From Clostridiaceae bacterium (GTDB lineage Bacteria; Bacillota; Clostridia; Oscillospirales; Acutalibacteraceae): a stretch of 64,000 nucleotides of DNA. Where the stretch lies: the NCBI GenBank assembly GCA_016285645.1, contig JAEERC010000041.1, positions 1 through 64,000 of the forward strand, in the 5' to 3' direction. The translations under genes and the position numbers were made by a program. The notes under the pieces were generated by a model. It was not told the DNA's origin, did not search any database, and was given only the letters and a program-made list of their open reading frames with translations. Below, one piece after another: positions 24,336 to 31,766 of this stretch (positions are counted from its first letter, which is position 1; every line of letters starts with the position of its first letter).

Positions 24336-24428
24336 GCTTTCACGCCCGACCGCTTCAGGACCTTTCGTGTCTTCGTAAGGCAATATTACGGATACAGTCG
24401 GGGATTGTCTTCCCCGTCCGGTATCCAT
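24336..24428 (-). pseudogene. N-terminal gene remnant, perhaps phage terminase large subunit
   Basis: ATG 24428 stands 8 bases behind a strong AGGAGG, but only 31 codons follow before the frame enters the structured repeat. The start MDTGRGRQSPTVSVILPYED and the next residues TKGPEAV recall the N-terminus of some Firmicute phage terminase large subunits, from memory only. A 15-codon frame (24478-24431) ends inside its ribosome binding site. Most likely a truncated remnant, not a functional gene. Confidence 0.35.
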
Positions 24429-24500
24429 GGAATTATCCTCCTGTAAATACTGTATGCTGTTTATCTGCCCTCAAAGGCATCACCTCTTTTCAGGTATAAG

Positions 24501-24524
24501 AAAACCGCCCCGAAGGACGGCTTT
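24501..24524 (-). terminator. Hairpin with T-run, probably bidirectional
   Basis: CCGTCC-TTCG-GGGCGG on the minus strand (with G-U pairs) followed by TTTT, 39 bases after the stop of the 63-residue gene. A, T runs on both sides would allow action in both directions. Confidence 0.5.
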
Positions 24525-24563
24525 TAAATAAACAATTCTCAATTTTCATCCGTTGTGTTTCAG

Positions 24564-24755
24564 TTAGAACATTACTCCTCTTTCTACCGCTTCCAACTCT
24601 CTTTTTAAAATTATATTATAAACCGAAGAATAGGCGTCTTCTAACTCGTCATAGTCTGATTCAGGCACCTGTTTTAAAAGCGTCACATAAACATGCAGCG
24701 CTTGTTCCGATGTCATATCATTATTAAAATATTTTTCAAACTTAGACTTTGCCAC
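24564..24755 (-). CDS. 63-residue hypothetical protein next to toxin remnant
   Basis: A small acidic, helical protein (MAKSKFEKYFNNDMTSEQAL ... YDELEDAYSSVYNIILKREL). Its start is 2 bases after the stop of the 84-residue gene, so the pair is co-transcribed. Such small acidic proteins follow toxin modules as immunity or accessory genes. I do not recognise the family. The base composition is more AT-rich than in the surrounding core genes, consistent with acquired DNA. Confidence 0.6.
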   Translation of the reverse strand: MAKSKFEKYFNNDMTSEQALHVYVTLLKQVPESDYDELEDAYSSVYNIILKRELEAVERGVMF

Positions 24756-24757
24756 AA

Positions 24758-25012
24758 TCAGCCCTCGATTTCTGCAAGCATTGCCTTATATATTTCCTCT
24801 TCACTCAATTCGTCAATGAAAAACAAATCTCCGTCTTCCCATGTTTCGGCATATTCAATCACAAGCGCACCATTCTCGACATCAAGGGTTAGTATGCGAA
24901 AGGGCACGCCCGACTTATTTAGAAAAAATCTTTCCCCGTTAATATTTGTGGTAGGATATACTTCTAACAATTTCTGTTCAATTTTATTTTTAATCAAAAA
25001 TCTCGCTTCCAT
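24758..25012 (-). CDS. 84-residue hypothetical protein, candidate immunity protein
   Basis: Starts MEARFLIKNKIEQKLLEVYP and ends IYKAMLAEIEG, with an acidic middle (EYAETWEDGDLFFIDELSEE). Its start overlaps the end of the toxin-like frame by 23 bases, the usual tight arrangement of a toxin and its immunity gene. No family recognised. Immunity function is inferred from position and acidity only. Confidence 0.6.
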   Translation of the reverse strand: MEARFLIKNKIEQKLLEVYPTTNINGERFFLNKSGVPFRILTLDVENGALVIEYAETWEDGDLFFIDELSEEEIYKAMLAEIEG

Positions 25013-25190
25013 TGCAACTATACCTCTTCAGTCCTATTTTTCCATTACCAATTTTCCAATACTTGCCGCCATGTCGTTTGTTCTTACCCGGATGATATTG
25101 AAAAATCCCGTCTCCCCCAAAATTAATAACATAACCGCCGTCATTCTCAAATGGCTTCCATTTCGAACTCCCTTTTTTGAGCGGTGTCAC
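24990..25190 (-). pseudogene. Orphan C-terminal module of a polymorphic toxin
   Basis: A 66-codon basic frame from GTG 25190 with FENDGGYVINFGGDGIFQYH, then PGKNKRHGGKYWKIGNGKIG. This has the look of the C-terminal toxin module of polymorphic or contact-dependent toxins (xHPGKxKRHGGxYWK pattern). In-frame TAA and TGA stops lie just upstream, no secretion part is attached, and no clear ribosome binding site is seen. It is probably a detached, silent toxin tip kept beside its immunity gene. Confidence 0.5.
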
Positions 25191-25411
25191 ATCATATCCG
25201 GCTCATTAATATTATACTCCTCCAGGACGGCTTTTACAATATCATTTTCGCGGTTCGATTTATGTTATATTAAAGGACTTCGACGATTTTATTAATGTAG
25301 GGAACGCCGTTCGGCGTTCCGGGCAAAACGAAGTTTTGCGCCGTAGGGGCGGGTGTGGCGAAGCCGACGCAGCCCTCCATTAATCCGGAATTATCCTATC
25401 ATCCGTTTTTC
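25191..25411. repeat. Spacer with a GC-rich repeat fragment
   Basis: No gene is seen. The part at about 25298-25380 has small inverted repeats typical of the dispersed repeats in this genome (GGAACGCCG-TTC-GGCGTTCC, CAAAACGAAGTTTTG). The rest is AT-rich and leads to the promoters of the SRP RNA. Confidence 0.5.
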
Positions 25412-25440
25412 TTGACATTTCCCCTTCCTTCTGTTATTAT
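25412..25440 (+). promoter_or_regulatory. Upstream sigma-A promoter of the SRP RNA-dnaX region
   Basis: Perfect TTGACA (25412-25417), 17-base spacer, TATTAT (25435-25440). It is the distal of two tandem promoters before the SRP RNA. Confidence 0.7.
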
Positions 25441-25484
25441 ATGGCAGAAAATTCTTTTTATAATATATTCTTATTAAAAACTAC

Positions 25485-25513
25485 TTGATATTGTTCTTAT
25501 TTTATTTTATAAT
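25485..25513 (+). promoter_or_regulatory. Proximal sigma-A promoter of the SRP RNA
   Basis: TTGATA (25485-25490), 17-base spacer, perfect TATAAT (25508-25513). Predicted start near 25520-25523, a few bases before the base-paired 5' end of the RNA. Confidence 0.8.
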
Positions 25514-25528
25514 AAATAGAACAGTGTC

Positions 25529-25670
25529 GGGCTTTGTTTGGGACATAAGACGGCAGGTCCTGCACGGCGAAGCGCCGTGAACCATGTCAGGCGGGGAACC
25601 GAGCAGCATTAAGCGGGCCGTTTTGTGCGATGCAGTTCGCCTGCCGCCTTATGTCCGAGGCAGAGCCCTT
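25529..25670 (+). ncRNA. ffs: Signal recognition particle RNA (bacterial SRP RNA)
   Basis: The domain IV core is clear: ATGTCAGGCGGGGAACCGAG followed by CAGCATTAAGC, with the GGAA-type loop and the asymmetric bulge that binds Ffh. The 5' segment GGGCTTTG pairs with the 3' segment AGAGCCC, and GGACATAAG pairs with CTTATGTCC, so the molecule is a rod of about 140 bases that ends at a T-run (25669-25673). Location just upstream of dnaX is the usual one in Firmicutes. Confidence 0.9.
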
Positions 25671-25696
25671 TTTATTTTACTTTTCAGGGGATTATT

Positions 25697-27355
25697 ATGT
25701 ATCAGGCGCTTTACAGAAAATGGAGACCGGGAAAATTCAGCGAAGTGTCCGGCCAGCCGCAGGTCACCCTCACGCTTTTAAACGAGCTAAGGGGCGGCAG
25801 GGTCTCGCACGCCTATCTTTTCACCGGCTCGCGCGGAACGGGCAAAACCTCCTGCGCGAAAATTCTCGCCAAAGCGGTCAACTGTGAAAGCCCCATTGAC
25901 GGCGAACCCTGCGGTCAATGCGAACTCTGCCGTATGGCGGACGACGGCTCCGCCCCCGATATCTACGAAATCGACGCGGCCTCCAACAACGGCGTTGACA
26001 ACATCCGCGACATCCGCGAGGAGGTAAATATCACTCCCCTTCGCGGCAAATACCGCGTGTATATAATCGATGAGGTTCACATGCTCTCACAGGGCGCGTT
26101 CAACGCCCTGCTCAAAACCCTTGAGGAGCCCCCCGCCCATGTTATATTCATCCTCGCCACAACCGAGGTTCACAAACTCCCCGCTACCGTGCTTTCGCGC
26201 TGCCAGCGCTTTGATTTCAAGCGCATCTCCCCCGAGGATATTTCGGCGCGCCTTATTCAGATAGCCGAAGGCGAGGGCGTAAAAATCACCACAGACGCGG
26301 CTGCACTCATTGCCCGTCTTGCGGACGGCGGCATGCGCGACGCTGTTTCGCTGCTTGACCGCTGCTGCGCCAGGGGCACGGATATAGACTCCTCCGTTGT
26401 AAGCAGCGCCGCGGGCATAGCGGGCACAAGGCACCTTTTTGAAATGTCCGGCTATATCTCAAAGGGCGACACTCCCGCCTGCATCTCGCTTGTTGACACC
26501 CTCCACCGCGAGGCGTGCGACATTGAAAGCCTGTGCACGGAGCTGACCGTACACTACCGCAATCTTATGATTGCCAAAACCGTAAAAAACTGCGCCGATC
26601 TCATAATCGTCTCAGCCGATGAGCTCAACGAATTAAAACAGCGCTCGTCCGAATACAAACTCTCAAAAATCCTCTCCTGTCTCGACATTCTTCAGGAGAC
26701 GGGCAAAAGCATAAAGGGCGCCGTAAACAAAAAGATTCTTCTCGAGTCCGCGGTTATCCGTATGTGCTCGCCCGCTCTCTCCGCTTCGGACAATGTTCTG
26801 AATCAGAGAATATCCGAACTCGAAAAAGAGATTGAAAACCTCAAAAAAATGATTTCGGGCGGCACGGTGAAAATCGAGAAATCCCCGGCCCCTGCTGTAA
26901 ATGAGGAAACTCCCGCCGAAAAAGCGGAAACCCCCGCGGAAGAAAGTCCTGCTCCCGTTAAAAATAACGAACCGGAGACCTTTTCCGAGGAAGCGAATGA
27001 AAAAGTCGAAGAATCCGCCTCCCCCGAACCTCAGCAGGAAGCGGAAAACGGCGATTTCACCCTCTGGCAGAACGCGGTTGACCTTCTTCAGAAAAACGAT
27101 ATGCCGCTCTATATGATGCTAAAAGACACCTCCGCCACGGTAATAAACGGCGAAAGTCTCATAATCCACACTGACAATGTGCTGCTTCATCAGTTCATTA
27201 TGGGCGAATCGCACGCAAGGGAGCTTATGATAGCGATTCATCAGGTGACCGGCAAAAAATACAAATTGAAAATAGACGACAAAACTGCAAAAAAAGAAAA
27301 AGCGAAAAACCCGCTTGAGGATTTAAAGAATAAAATAAACCAATTCAATTCCTGA
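25697..27355 (+). CDS. dnaX: DNA polymerase III subunits gamma/tau (clamp loader)
   Basis: ATPase of the clamp loader that opens the beta clamp. 552 residues: MYQALYRKWRPGKFSEVSGQ, Walker A GSRGTGKTS, a four-Cys zinc module (C ... CGQCELC), Walker B YIIDEVHML, SRC motif LSRCQRFDF, then clamp-loader domain III, a Pro/Glu-rich linker (about 395-450), and a C-terminal tau-like domain. Start ATG 25697 follows CAGGGGA; the longer frame begins inside the SRP RNA. No typical frameshift signal for a short gamma form was noticed. Followed by ybaB and recR, as in most Firmicutes. Confidence 0.97.
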   Translation: MYQALYRKWRPGKFSEVSGQPQVTLTLLNELRGGRVSHAYLFTGSRGTGKTSCAKILAKAVNCESPIDGEPCGQCELCRMADDGSAPDIYEIDAASNNGVDNIRDIREEVNITPLRGKYRVYIIDEVHMLSQGAFNALLKTLEEPPAHVIFILATTEVHKLPATVLSRCQRFDFKRISPEDISARLIQIAEGEGVKITTDAAALIARLADGGMRDAVSLLDRCCARGTDIDSSVVSSAAGIAGTRHLFEMSGYISKGDTPACISLVDTLHREACDIESLCTELTVHYRNLMIAKTVKNCADLIIVSADELNELKQRSSEYKLSKILSCLDILQETGKSIKGAVNKKILLESAVIRMCSPALSASDNVLNQRISELEKEIENLKKMISGGTVKIEKSPAPAVNEETPAEKAETPAEESPAPVKNNEPETFSEEANEKVEESASPEPQQEAENGDFTLWQNAVDLLQKNDMPLYMMLKDTSATVINGESLIIHTDNVLLHQFIMGESHARELMIAIHQVTGKKYKLKIDDKTAKKEKAKNPLEDLKNKINQFNS

Positions 27356-27365
27356 GGAGGATAAT

Positions 27366-27707
27366 ATGAAAGCGAGAATACCCAACCAGCCCAATCGCGG
27401 CGATATGATGAAAATGATTCAGGATATGCAGGACAATATGGCCCGCATAACCGAAGAAGTCGAGCAGAGTGAGTTTGTAACCTCCGCGGGCGGCGGCGCC
27501 GTTGAGGCGAAAGTCAGCGGCAAGCACGAACTGCTCTCCCTCACAATCAAACCCGAGGTTGTTGACCCCGAGGATACCGAAATGCTCGAGGATCTCATTA
27601 TGTCCGCGGTCAATGAGAGCATCCGCAAGGCAAACGAAGCCATGGAAAAGGGTATGGAAGAAGCGAAGGGCGGTCTCGGCGGTCTTTCAATTCCCGGCCT
27701 GTTCTGA
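27366..27707 (+). CDS. ybaB: YbaB/EbfC nucleoid-associated protein
   Basis: A 113-residue DNA-binding dimer of the YbaB/EbfC family. The pattern MKMIQDMQDNMARITEEVEQ with the following strand VTSAGGGAVEAKVSGKHELLSLTIKPEVVD and LEDLIMSAVNESIRKANEA is characteristic. It is encoded between dnaX and recR, its normal place; its start is 8 bases after the dnaX stop, and recR begins 3 bases after its own stop. GAGGAGG provides the ribosome binding site. Confidence 0.95.
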   Translation: MKARIPNQPNRGDMMKMIQDMQDNMARITEEVEQSEFVTSAGGGAVEAKVSGKHELLSLTIKPEVVDPEDTEMLEDLIMSAVNESIRKANEAMEKGMEEAKGGLGGLSIPGLF

Positions 27708-27710
27708 TAT

Positions 27711-28310
27711 ATGGACAATTTCGCCGCTCCGCTTGAGGAGCTTATAGATTCATTTGCCTCCCTGCCCTCAATCGGCAGGAAGAGCGCCCAGCGGCTCGCC
27801 TTCCACATGCTTTCAATGGATGACGCCTCGGCGCAGAAGTTCATTGATTCCGTTACAAACGCGCGGTCAAAGATTCACCGCTGTCCGGTCTGCTGCAACC
27901 TGACGGATAAGGATATATGCAGCATCTGCTCCTCTCCCTCGCGCAACAAGAGCACAATCTGCGTTGTCGAAAACCCGAAGGATGTAATAGCCATTGAAAA
28001 AACCCACGAATATAACGGCGTATATCACGTGCTTCACGGCGCAATATCGCCTTTGAACGATATCGGAGTGGAGGACATCTGCGCGAAAGAGTTAATTCTC
28101 CGCCTTCAGGACGATTCCGTAAAGGAAATCATTATGGCAACAAACACCACCGTTGAGGGCGAGGCAACCGCCGTGTATCTCTCCCACCTTTTAAAGCCGA
28201 TAGGCGTAAAAGTCACCCGGCTTGCCTACGGCGTGCCCGTCGGAGCGGATCTGGAATACGCCGATGAGGTAACTCTGGTGAGGGCGATTGAGGGAAGGCA
28301 GGAGCTTTAA
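27711..28310 (+). CDS. recR: Recombination mediator RecR
   Basis: Acts with RecF and RecO to load RecA at gaps. 199 residues: N-terminal helix-hairpin-helix (SIGRKSAQRLAFHML), four-Cys zinc finger (CPVCCNLTDKDICSIC), then a Toprim domain (ICVVENPKDVIAIE) and a Walker-like C-terminal part (LAYGVPVGADLEYADEVTL). It directly follows ybaB and directly precedes the putative replication origin. Confidence 0.97.
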   Translation: MDNFAAPLEELIDSFASLPSIGRKSAQRLAFHMLSMDDASAQKFIDSVTNARSKIHRCPVCCNLTDKDICSICSSPSRNKSTICVVENPKDVIAIEKTHEYNGVYHVLHGAISPLNDIGVEDICAKELILRLQDDSVKEIIMATNTTVEGEATAVYLSHLLKPIGVKVTRLAYGVPVGADLEYADEVTLVRAIEGRQEL

Positions 28311-28317
28311 TAAAAAT

Positions 28318-28562
28318 CCTTCCACATCTTATCCACGTGAAAATGTTAAAACTTTTTCACCGTTCGTTCCACAATCCACCCACAATACTTCAACATTTCA
28401 ACATCACGGTCAGAACAGCCCGTTTTGTTCAACACCGTTTCAACATTCAGACCACTCCCACTCAGCGCTCGAATCCCTTTATTTAAAGCGCTTTCGGCAC
28501 TTTCCCACAAATTCCACAGACTCTACTACTACTACTGTAATATTTATTTCAATTATTCATAC
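28318..28562 (+). other. oriC: Putative replication origin (oriC) unwinding region upstream of dnaN
   Basis: No gene lies between recR and dnaN. The region has DnaA-box-like sequences: TTATCCACG (28329-28337), TTCCACA (28367-28373), TTTCCCACA (28501-28509) and TTCCACA (28512-28518). The last is followed by ACTCT-type bases and five DnaA-trio triplets, CTACTACTACTACTG (28523-28537), then an AT-rich stretch TAATATTTATTTC. In Bacillus subtilis the basal unwinding system has this order and polarity, DnaA boxes, then trios, then AT-rich DNA, just upstream of dnaN. No box is a perfect consensus match, and dnaA is not adjacent. Confidence 0.65.
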
Positions 28563-28579
28563 TCAAAGGAGGATAAACC

Positions 28580-29689
28580 ATGAAATTCGCCTGCAACACA
28601 GCCGAGTTTTCACAGGCATGTCAGAATGTCTCCAGAGCCGCTTCGGGCAAAACATCAATTCCCGCCATAGAGGGTATTTTGATCACCGCTTACAACTCAA
28701 CTCTCACCCTCACGGGCTATGACCTTGAAATGGGCATAACCACGGTTATTCCGTCAAAGAACGATGAGGACGGCTCAATAGTATTGAACGCCCGTATGCT
28801 CAGCGACATTTTACGCAAGATGCCCGGTGAATTTGTCTCAATCGAGAGTGATTCAAGGCAGATAGCCGTAATCAAGAGCGGAGATGTCAAATATCAGCTC
28901 ATCGGTATTGAAGCGGGCGATTATCCCGAGTTACCCTCCGTGTCAAACGGCTACCCCGTCAATGTTGACCGCGAGATACTCAAGGATATGATTCAGAAGA
29001 CCATATTCAGCGTATCTGTTCACGACGCCAAAATCGTTCACACCGGCGTAAAATTCGAGGTCGGCGAAAACAGCCTGCGCCTTGTAGCCATTGACGGCGT
29101 GCGTCTCGCTCTGAGAAACGAGACAATAACATATTCAGACGAGCCGCTTTCATTCGTAGTGCCCGCCAAAACCCTTTCCGAGGTTGTGAAACTCATGGGC
29201 GAGGGCGAAGGCAACATTACAATTAATGTAGGCAAGCGCCACATCATATTCGAAATAGGCACATATTCGATTATTTCACGACTTCTCGACGGCGAGTTCG
29301 TTCACTATGAGGCGTCCTTCCCGAAGGTTTCAAACACCGTTGTAAGAGTAAACACCCGCGCCCTGCTTGAAAGCATTGACCGCGCTTCGCTTATTATCAC
29401 CGACAGAATCAAATCCCCCGTAAAATGTGTATTTGCGGATAACCTTATAAATATTTCGAGTGAGACCGCTATAGGCAGCGCTAACGACAAAATAGCGGCT
29501 GATATTCAGGGTGAAAACGTCACTCTCGGCTTCAACAACCGTCTTCTTCTTGAGGCGCTCAGAGTATGTGACACAGACGAGGTCCGCATTCTCATAGCCA
29601 ACAAGGCGGCTCCCATTCTCATCTGCCCGCCCGAAGGCGAGTCCTTCATCTTCCTCATCTGCCCCGTAAGACTCAAAAATGAAAATTAA
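28580..29689 (+). CDS. dnaN: DNA polymerase III beta clamp
   Basis: Sliding clamp that tethers the replicative polymerase. 369 residues with the three repeated clamp domains; visible landmarks are MKFACNTAEFSQACQNVSRA, LTGYDLEMGI, GDYPELP, FSVSVHDAKIVHTGVKFEV, DGVRLAL and the C-terminal ICPPEGESFIFLICPVRL. ATG 28580 follows AAAGGAGG with ideal spacing. Its final 11 bases overlap the start of yaaA, so the two are translationally coupled. Confidence 0.97.
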   Translation: MKFACNTAEFSQACQNVSRAASGKTSIPAIEGILITAYNSTLTLTGYDLEMGITTVIPSKNDEDGSIVLNARMLSDILRKMPGEFVSIESDSRQIAVIKSGDVKYQLIGIEAGDYPELPSVSNGYPVNVDREILKDMIQKTIFSVSVHDAKIVHTGVKFEVGENSLRLVAIDGVRLALRNETITYSDEPLSFVVPAKTLSEVVKLMGEGEGNITINVGKRHIIFEIGTYSIISRLLDGEFVHYEASFPKVSNTVVRVNTRALLESIDRASLIITDRIKSPVKCVFADNLINISSETAIGSANDKIAADIQGENVTLGFNNRLLLEALRVCDTDEVRILIANKAAPILICPPEGESFIFLICPVRLKNEN

Positions 29690-29918
29690 AGTAAAAGTCG
29701 CCGAAAAAAAGCGCGTTTCAAAGCATATCGACACCGATTTCATAAAACTCGACTCCTTCCTCAAAATGTGCGATGCCGTTCAGACGGGCGGCCACGCGAA
29801 AATCGTCATTCAGGATGAAGAGGTGCGCGTAAACGGCGAAATCTGCACCCAGCGCGGCAAAAAACTGCGCAGGGGCGACAGTGTCGAATATAATAATACA
29901 ATATATACATTGGACTAA
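29679..29918 (+). CDS. yaaA: S4-domain RNA-binding protein YaaA/RlbA
   Basis: A 79-residue S4-type RNA-binding protein. The motif KLDSFLKMCDAVQTGGHAK followed by EVRVNGEICTQRGKKLRRGD is the typical S4 fold. It lies between dnaN and recF, its standard place in Firmicutes, overlapping dnaN by 11 bases and ending 3 bases before recF. A role in ribosome function is suggested for relatives. The first 20 residues are basic. Confidence 0.92.
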   Translation: MKIKVKVAEKKRVSKHIDTDFIKLDSFLKMCDAVQTGGHAKIVIQDEEVRVNGEICTQRGKKLRRGDSVEYNNTIYTLD

Positions 29919-29921
29919 GTT

Positions 29922-31025
29922 ATGAAGGTAATCAGCCACAGCGCAGACGGTTTCCGCAACCTTAAAAACACCGATATTCAGGCGCACCCCTCAATGAATA
30001 TCATCTTCGGCGAAAACGGTCAGGGAAAAACCAATATAATTGAAAGTATATGGCTGTTTACCGGCTGTTACAGTTTCCGCACGCACAAAAACGCCGAACT
30101 TGTGTGCAAAAACTCCCCTTTCGCGCGTTCACAGCTTGTTTTTTCATCAAATGAGCGCGAGCAGACCGCGCAGATGAAGATTACCAAAATCAAGGAGATA
30201 AAGCTTAACGGAGCGGACTGCACCTCCCCCCGCGAGATGATAGGCAAATTCAGCTGTGTCGTTTTCTCGCCCTCAACCCTGTCAATAATTCAGGGCGCCC
30301 CCGGCGAAAGAAGACGCCTGACCGATGTGGCGATAAGTTTAATAAAACCGAACTACGCCGTGCTTATGTCACGCTATCTGCGCACCCTCGACCAGCGCAA
30401 CGCCTTAATCAAAAAAATCAGCGAAAAGAGTTATCCCCTTTCAACGCTCGACGCCTGGGACGAAGCGCTCAGCACGCTCGGAGCGGCTGTAATCTCCTAC
30501 CGTCTCGACTATATTGAAAAATTAAAGGAAAAAGCCGCCGCTATTTACGGCGGAATAAGTTCATCGCGTGAAAAATTCGCCCTCGAATACTCGTTTTTGA
30601 AGTCAAAGGGCGAAACCGATGAAAAACGAATAAAAGAGATACTCTTCAACGACCTTGTCGCGTCGCGCGAAGCGGATTTAAGGCGCCTGTACACGGCGGG
30701 CGGTCCGCACAGCGACGACCTCATAATCACCCTGGACGGCGGTGAGGCGCGCGCCTACGGCTCACAGGGTCAGAAGCGCTCCTGCGCCCTCGCTCTGAAA
30801 CTCGGCGAGGCAATGGTTATGGAAGAGGTTACGGGCGAAGCCCCCGTAGTTCTGCTCGACGATGTTATGAGCGAGCTTGACGAGGGCAGGCAGAGATTTA
30901 TTTTAAACTACCTTGACGCCTGGCAGGTTTTTATCACCTGCTGCGACCCCTCCGCCCTGCTGCGCAGCGAAACAGGAAAAATATTTGAGGTCAAAAACGG
31001 CACGGTCGAGGAAAAAACAGTCTGA
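29922..31025 (+). CDS. recF: DNA replication and repair protein RecF
   Basis: SMC-like ATPase that works with RecO and RecR. 367 residues: Walker A FGENGQGKTNIIE, signature-like YGSQGQKRSCALALKLGE, Walker B VVLLDDVMSELD and the switch region QVFITCCD. The central region is the usual RecF arm (LRTLDQRNALIKK). It begins 3 bases after yaaA. The next gene is a RemB-like protein, but gyrB, which usually follows, is missing. Confidence 0.96.
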   Translation: MKVISHSADGFRNLKNTDIQAHPSMNIIFGENGQGKTNIIESIWLFTGCYSFRTHKNAELVCKNSPFARSQLVFSSNEREQTAQMKITKIKEIKLNGADCTSPREMIGKFSCVVFSPSTLSIIQGAPGERRRLTDVAISLIKPNYAVLMSRYLRTLDQRNALIKKISEKSYPLSTLDAWDEALSTLGAAVISYRLDYIEKLKEKAAAIYGGISSSREKFALEYSFLKSKGETDEKRIKEILFNDLVASREADLRRLYTAGGPHSDDLIITLDGGEARAYGSQGQKRSCALALKLGEAMVMEEVTGEAPVVLLDDVMSELDEGRQRFILNYLDAWQVFITCCDPSALLRSETGKIFEVKNGTVEEKTV

Positions 31026-31041
31026 ATAAACGGAGAAAACA

Positions 31042-31314
31042 ATGTTCCTTCACATAGGACTTGACAAAGTGATACTGACCGACGACATTGTCGGAATTTT
31101 CGACCTTGACAACACCACTGTTTCAAAACACACGCGCGATTATCTCTCAAAAAGCGAAAAGAGCAAAACGGTTGTCAATGTCTGCACGGATTTACCCAAA
31201 TCCTTCATAGTCTGTAAAAACCCCGCAAGGGATAAAAAAACCGTCTATATTACCCAGCTCGGCACAGCCACGCTTTTAAAGCGCCTCGGCAGCGCCTCAA
31301 GCGGGTTAAAATAA
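31042..31314 (+). CDS. remB: RemB-like (DUF370) protein
   Basis: A 90-residue protein of the RemA/RemB (DUF370) family: MFLHIGLDKVILTDDIVGIF, DLDNTT, and the end VYITQLGTATLLKRL. In Bacillus subtilis RemB (YaaB) lies after recF and takes part in matrix-gene control. The gene starts 16 bases after recF behind CGGAG and probably belongs to the same transcript. Confidence 0.88.
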   Translation: MFLHIGLDKVILTDDIVGIFDLDNTTVSKHTRDYLSKSEKSKTVVNVCTDLPKSFIVCKNPARDKKTVYITQLGTATLLKRLGSASSGLK

Positions 31315-31325
31315 AGGAGAATACT

Positions 31326-31481
31326 ATGTTCAGCTACGCGATTGTTCTTTTGAACATCATCATTTCAAACCTCACGGGCAAAGACACCGAGCTTCTTCTG
31401 TTCTTTACGGAAATGAGCGCCAAAGCCCAGGAGGGAATCGCCTACCTTGTAAACGAAGCGGTCAATTTTCTCGGTTTTTAA
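31326..31481 (+). CDS. 51-residue peptide after remB
   Basis: ATG 31326 stands behind AAAGGAG, 11 bases after the remB stop. The product starts MFSYAIVLLNIIISNLTGKD and continues with TELLLFFTEMSAKAQEGIAYL, so it is a short, mostly hydrophobic or amphipathic peptide ending NFLGF. The tight spacing and strong ribosome binding site indicate translation with the recF-remB genes. No family is recognised. Confidence 0.6.
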   Translation: MFSYAIVLLNIIISNLTGKDTELLLFFTEMSAKAQEGIAYLVNEAVNFLGF

Positions 31482-31591
31482 CCGAAAATCACGGTCTTCC
31501 GCACTTGAAATGACCTGAATATGCGTTCAGAGTGCTGCGCACGCACTCTCACCGCAATTTTTATTAACAATTAAATAATAAACAAACACAA

Positions 31592-31622
31592 ACGGCACGG
31601 ATATATCCGTGCCGTTTTGTTT
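31592..31622 (+). terminator. Rho-independent terminator of the dnaX-remB block
   Basis: ACGGCACGGAT and ATCCGTGCCGT form a perfect 11-base stem with a 2-base centre, followed by TTTGTTT. It ends the plus-strand replication-gene block. A smaller hairpin AGAGTGC/GCACTCT lies upstream near 31530-31550. Confidence 0.8.
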
Positions 31623-31731
31623 AATCGTAAATGAGCAATGAACAATTAAGCGGCGCAAAGCGCCGGATTGTATACGCAGGGGCGGATATCATCCGCCCGC
31701 CAATTGAGGCGCGGTTTTTTCAGTAACGGGC
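31623..31731. repeat. Short repeat-derived spacer
   Basis: Contains small palindromes such as GGCGCAAAGCGCC and GGGCGGAT-ATC-ATCCGCCC, as in other repeat stretches of the window. No gene. Confidence 0.45.
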
Positions 31732-31761
31732 AAAAAAGCACGGCGGATAATCTCCGCCGTG
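31732..31761 (-). terminator. Rho-independent terminator of the ABC exporter genes
   Basis: CACGGCGGA and TCCGCCGTG form a perfect 9-base stem 6 bases after the stop at 31767, followed on the minus strand by C and six T. Confidence 0.88.
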
Positions 31762-31766
31762 AATCA

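Noticed and set aside
25584-25781. Open frames at the start of dnaX that extend into the upstream region
   Set aside because: They overlap the SRP RNA gene; the dnaX start at 25697 with its ribosome binding site explains the coding region.
31482-31590. Possible small RNA gene between the peptide and the terminator
   Set aside because: Only one hairpin (AGAGTGC/GCACTCT) and no separate promoter were found; it is treated as the 3' end of the upstream transcript.
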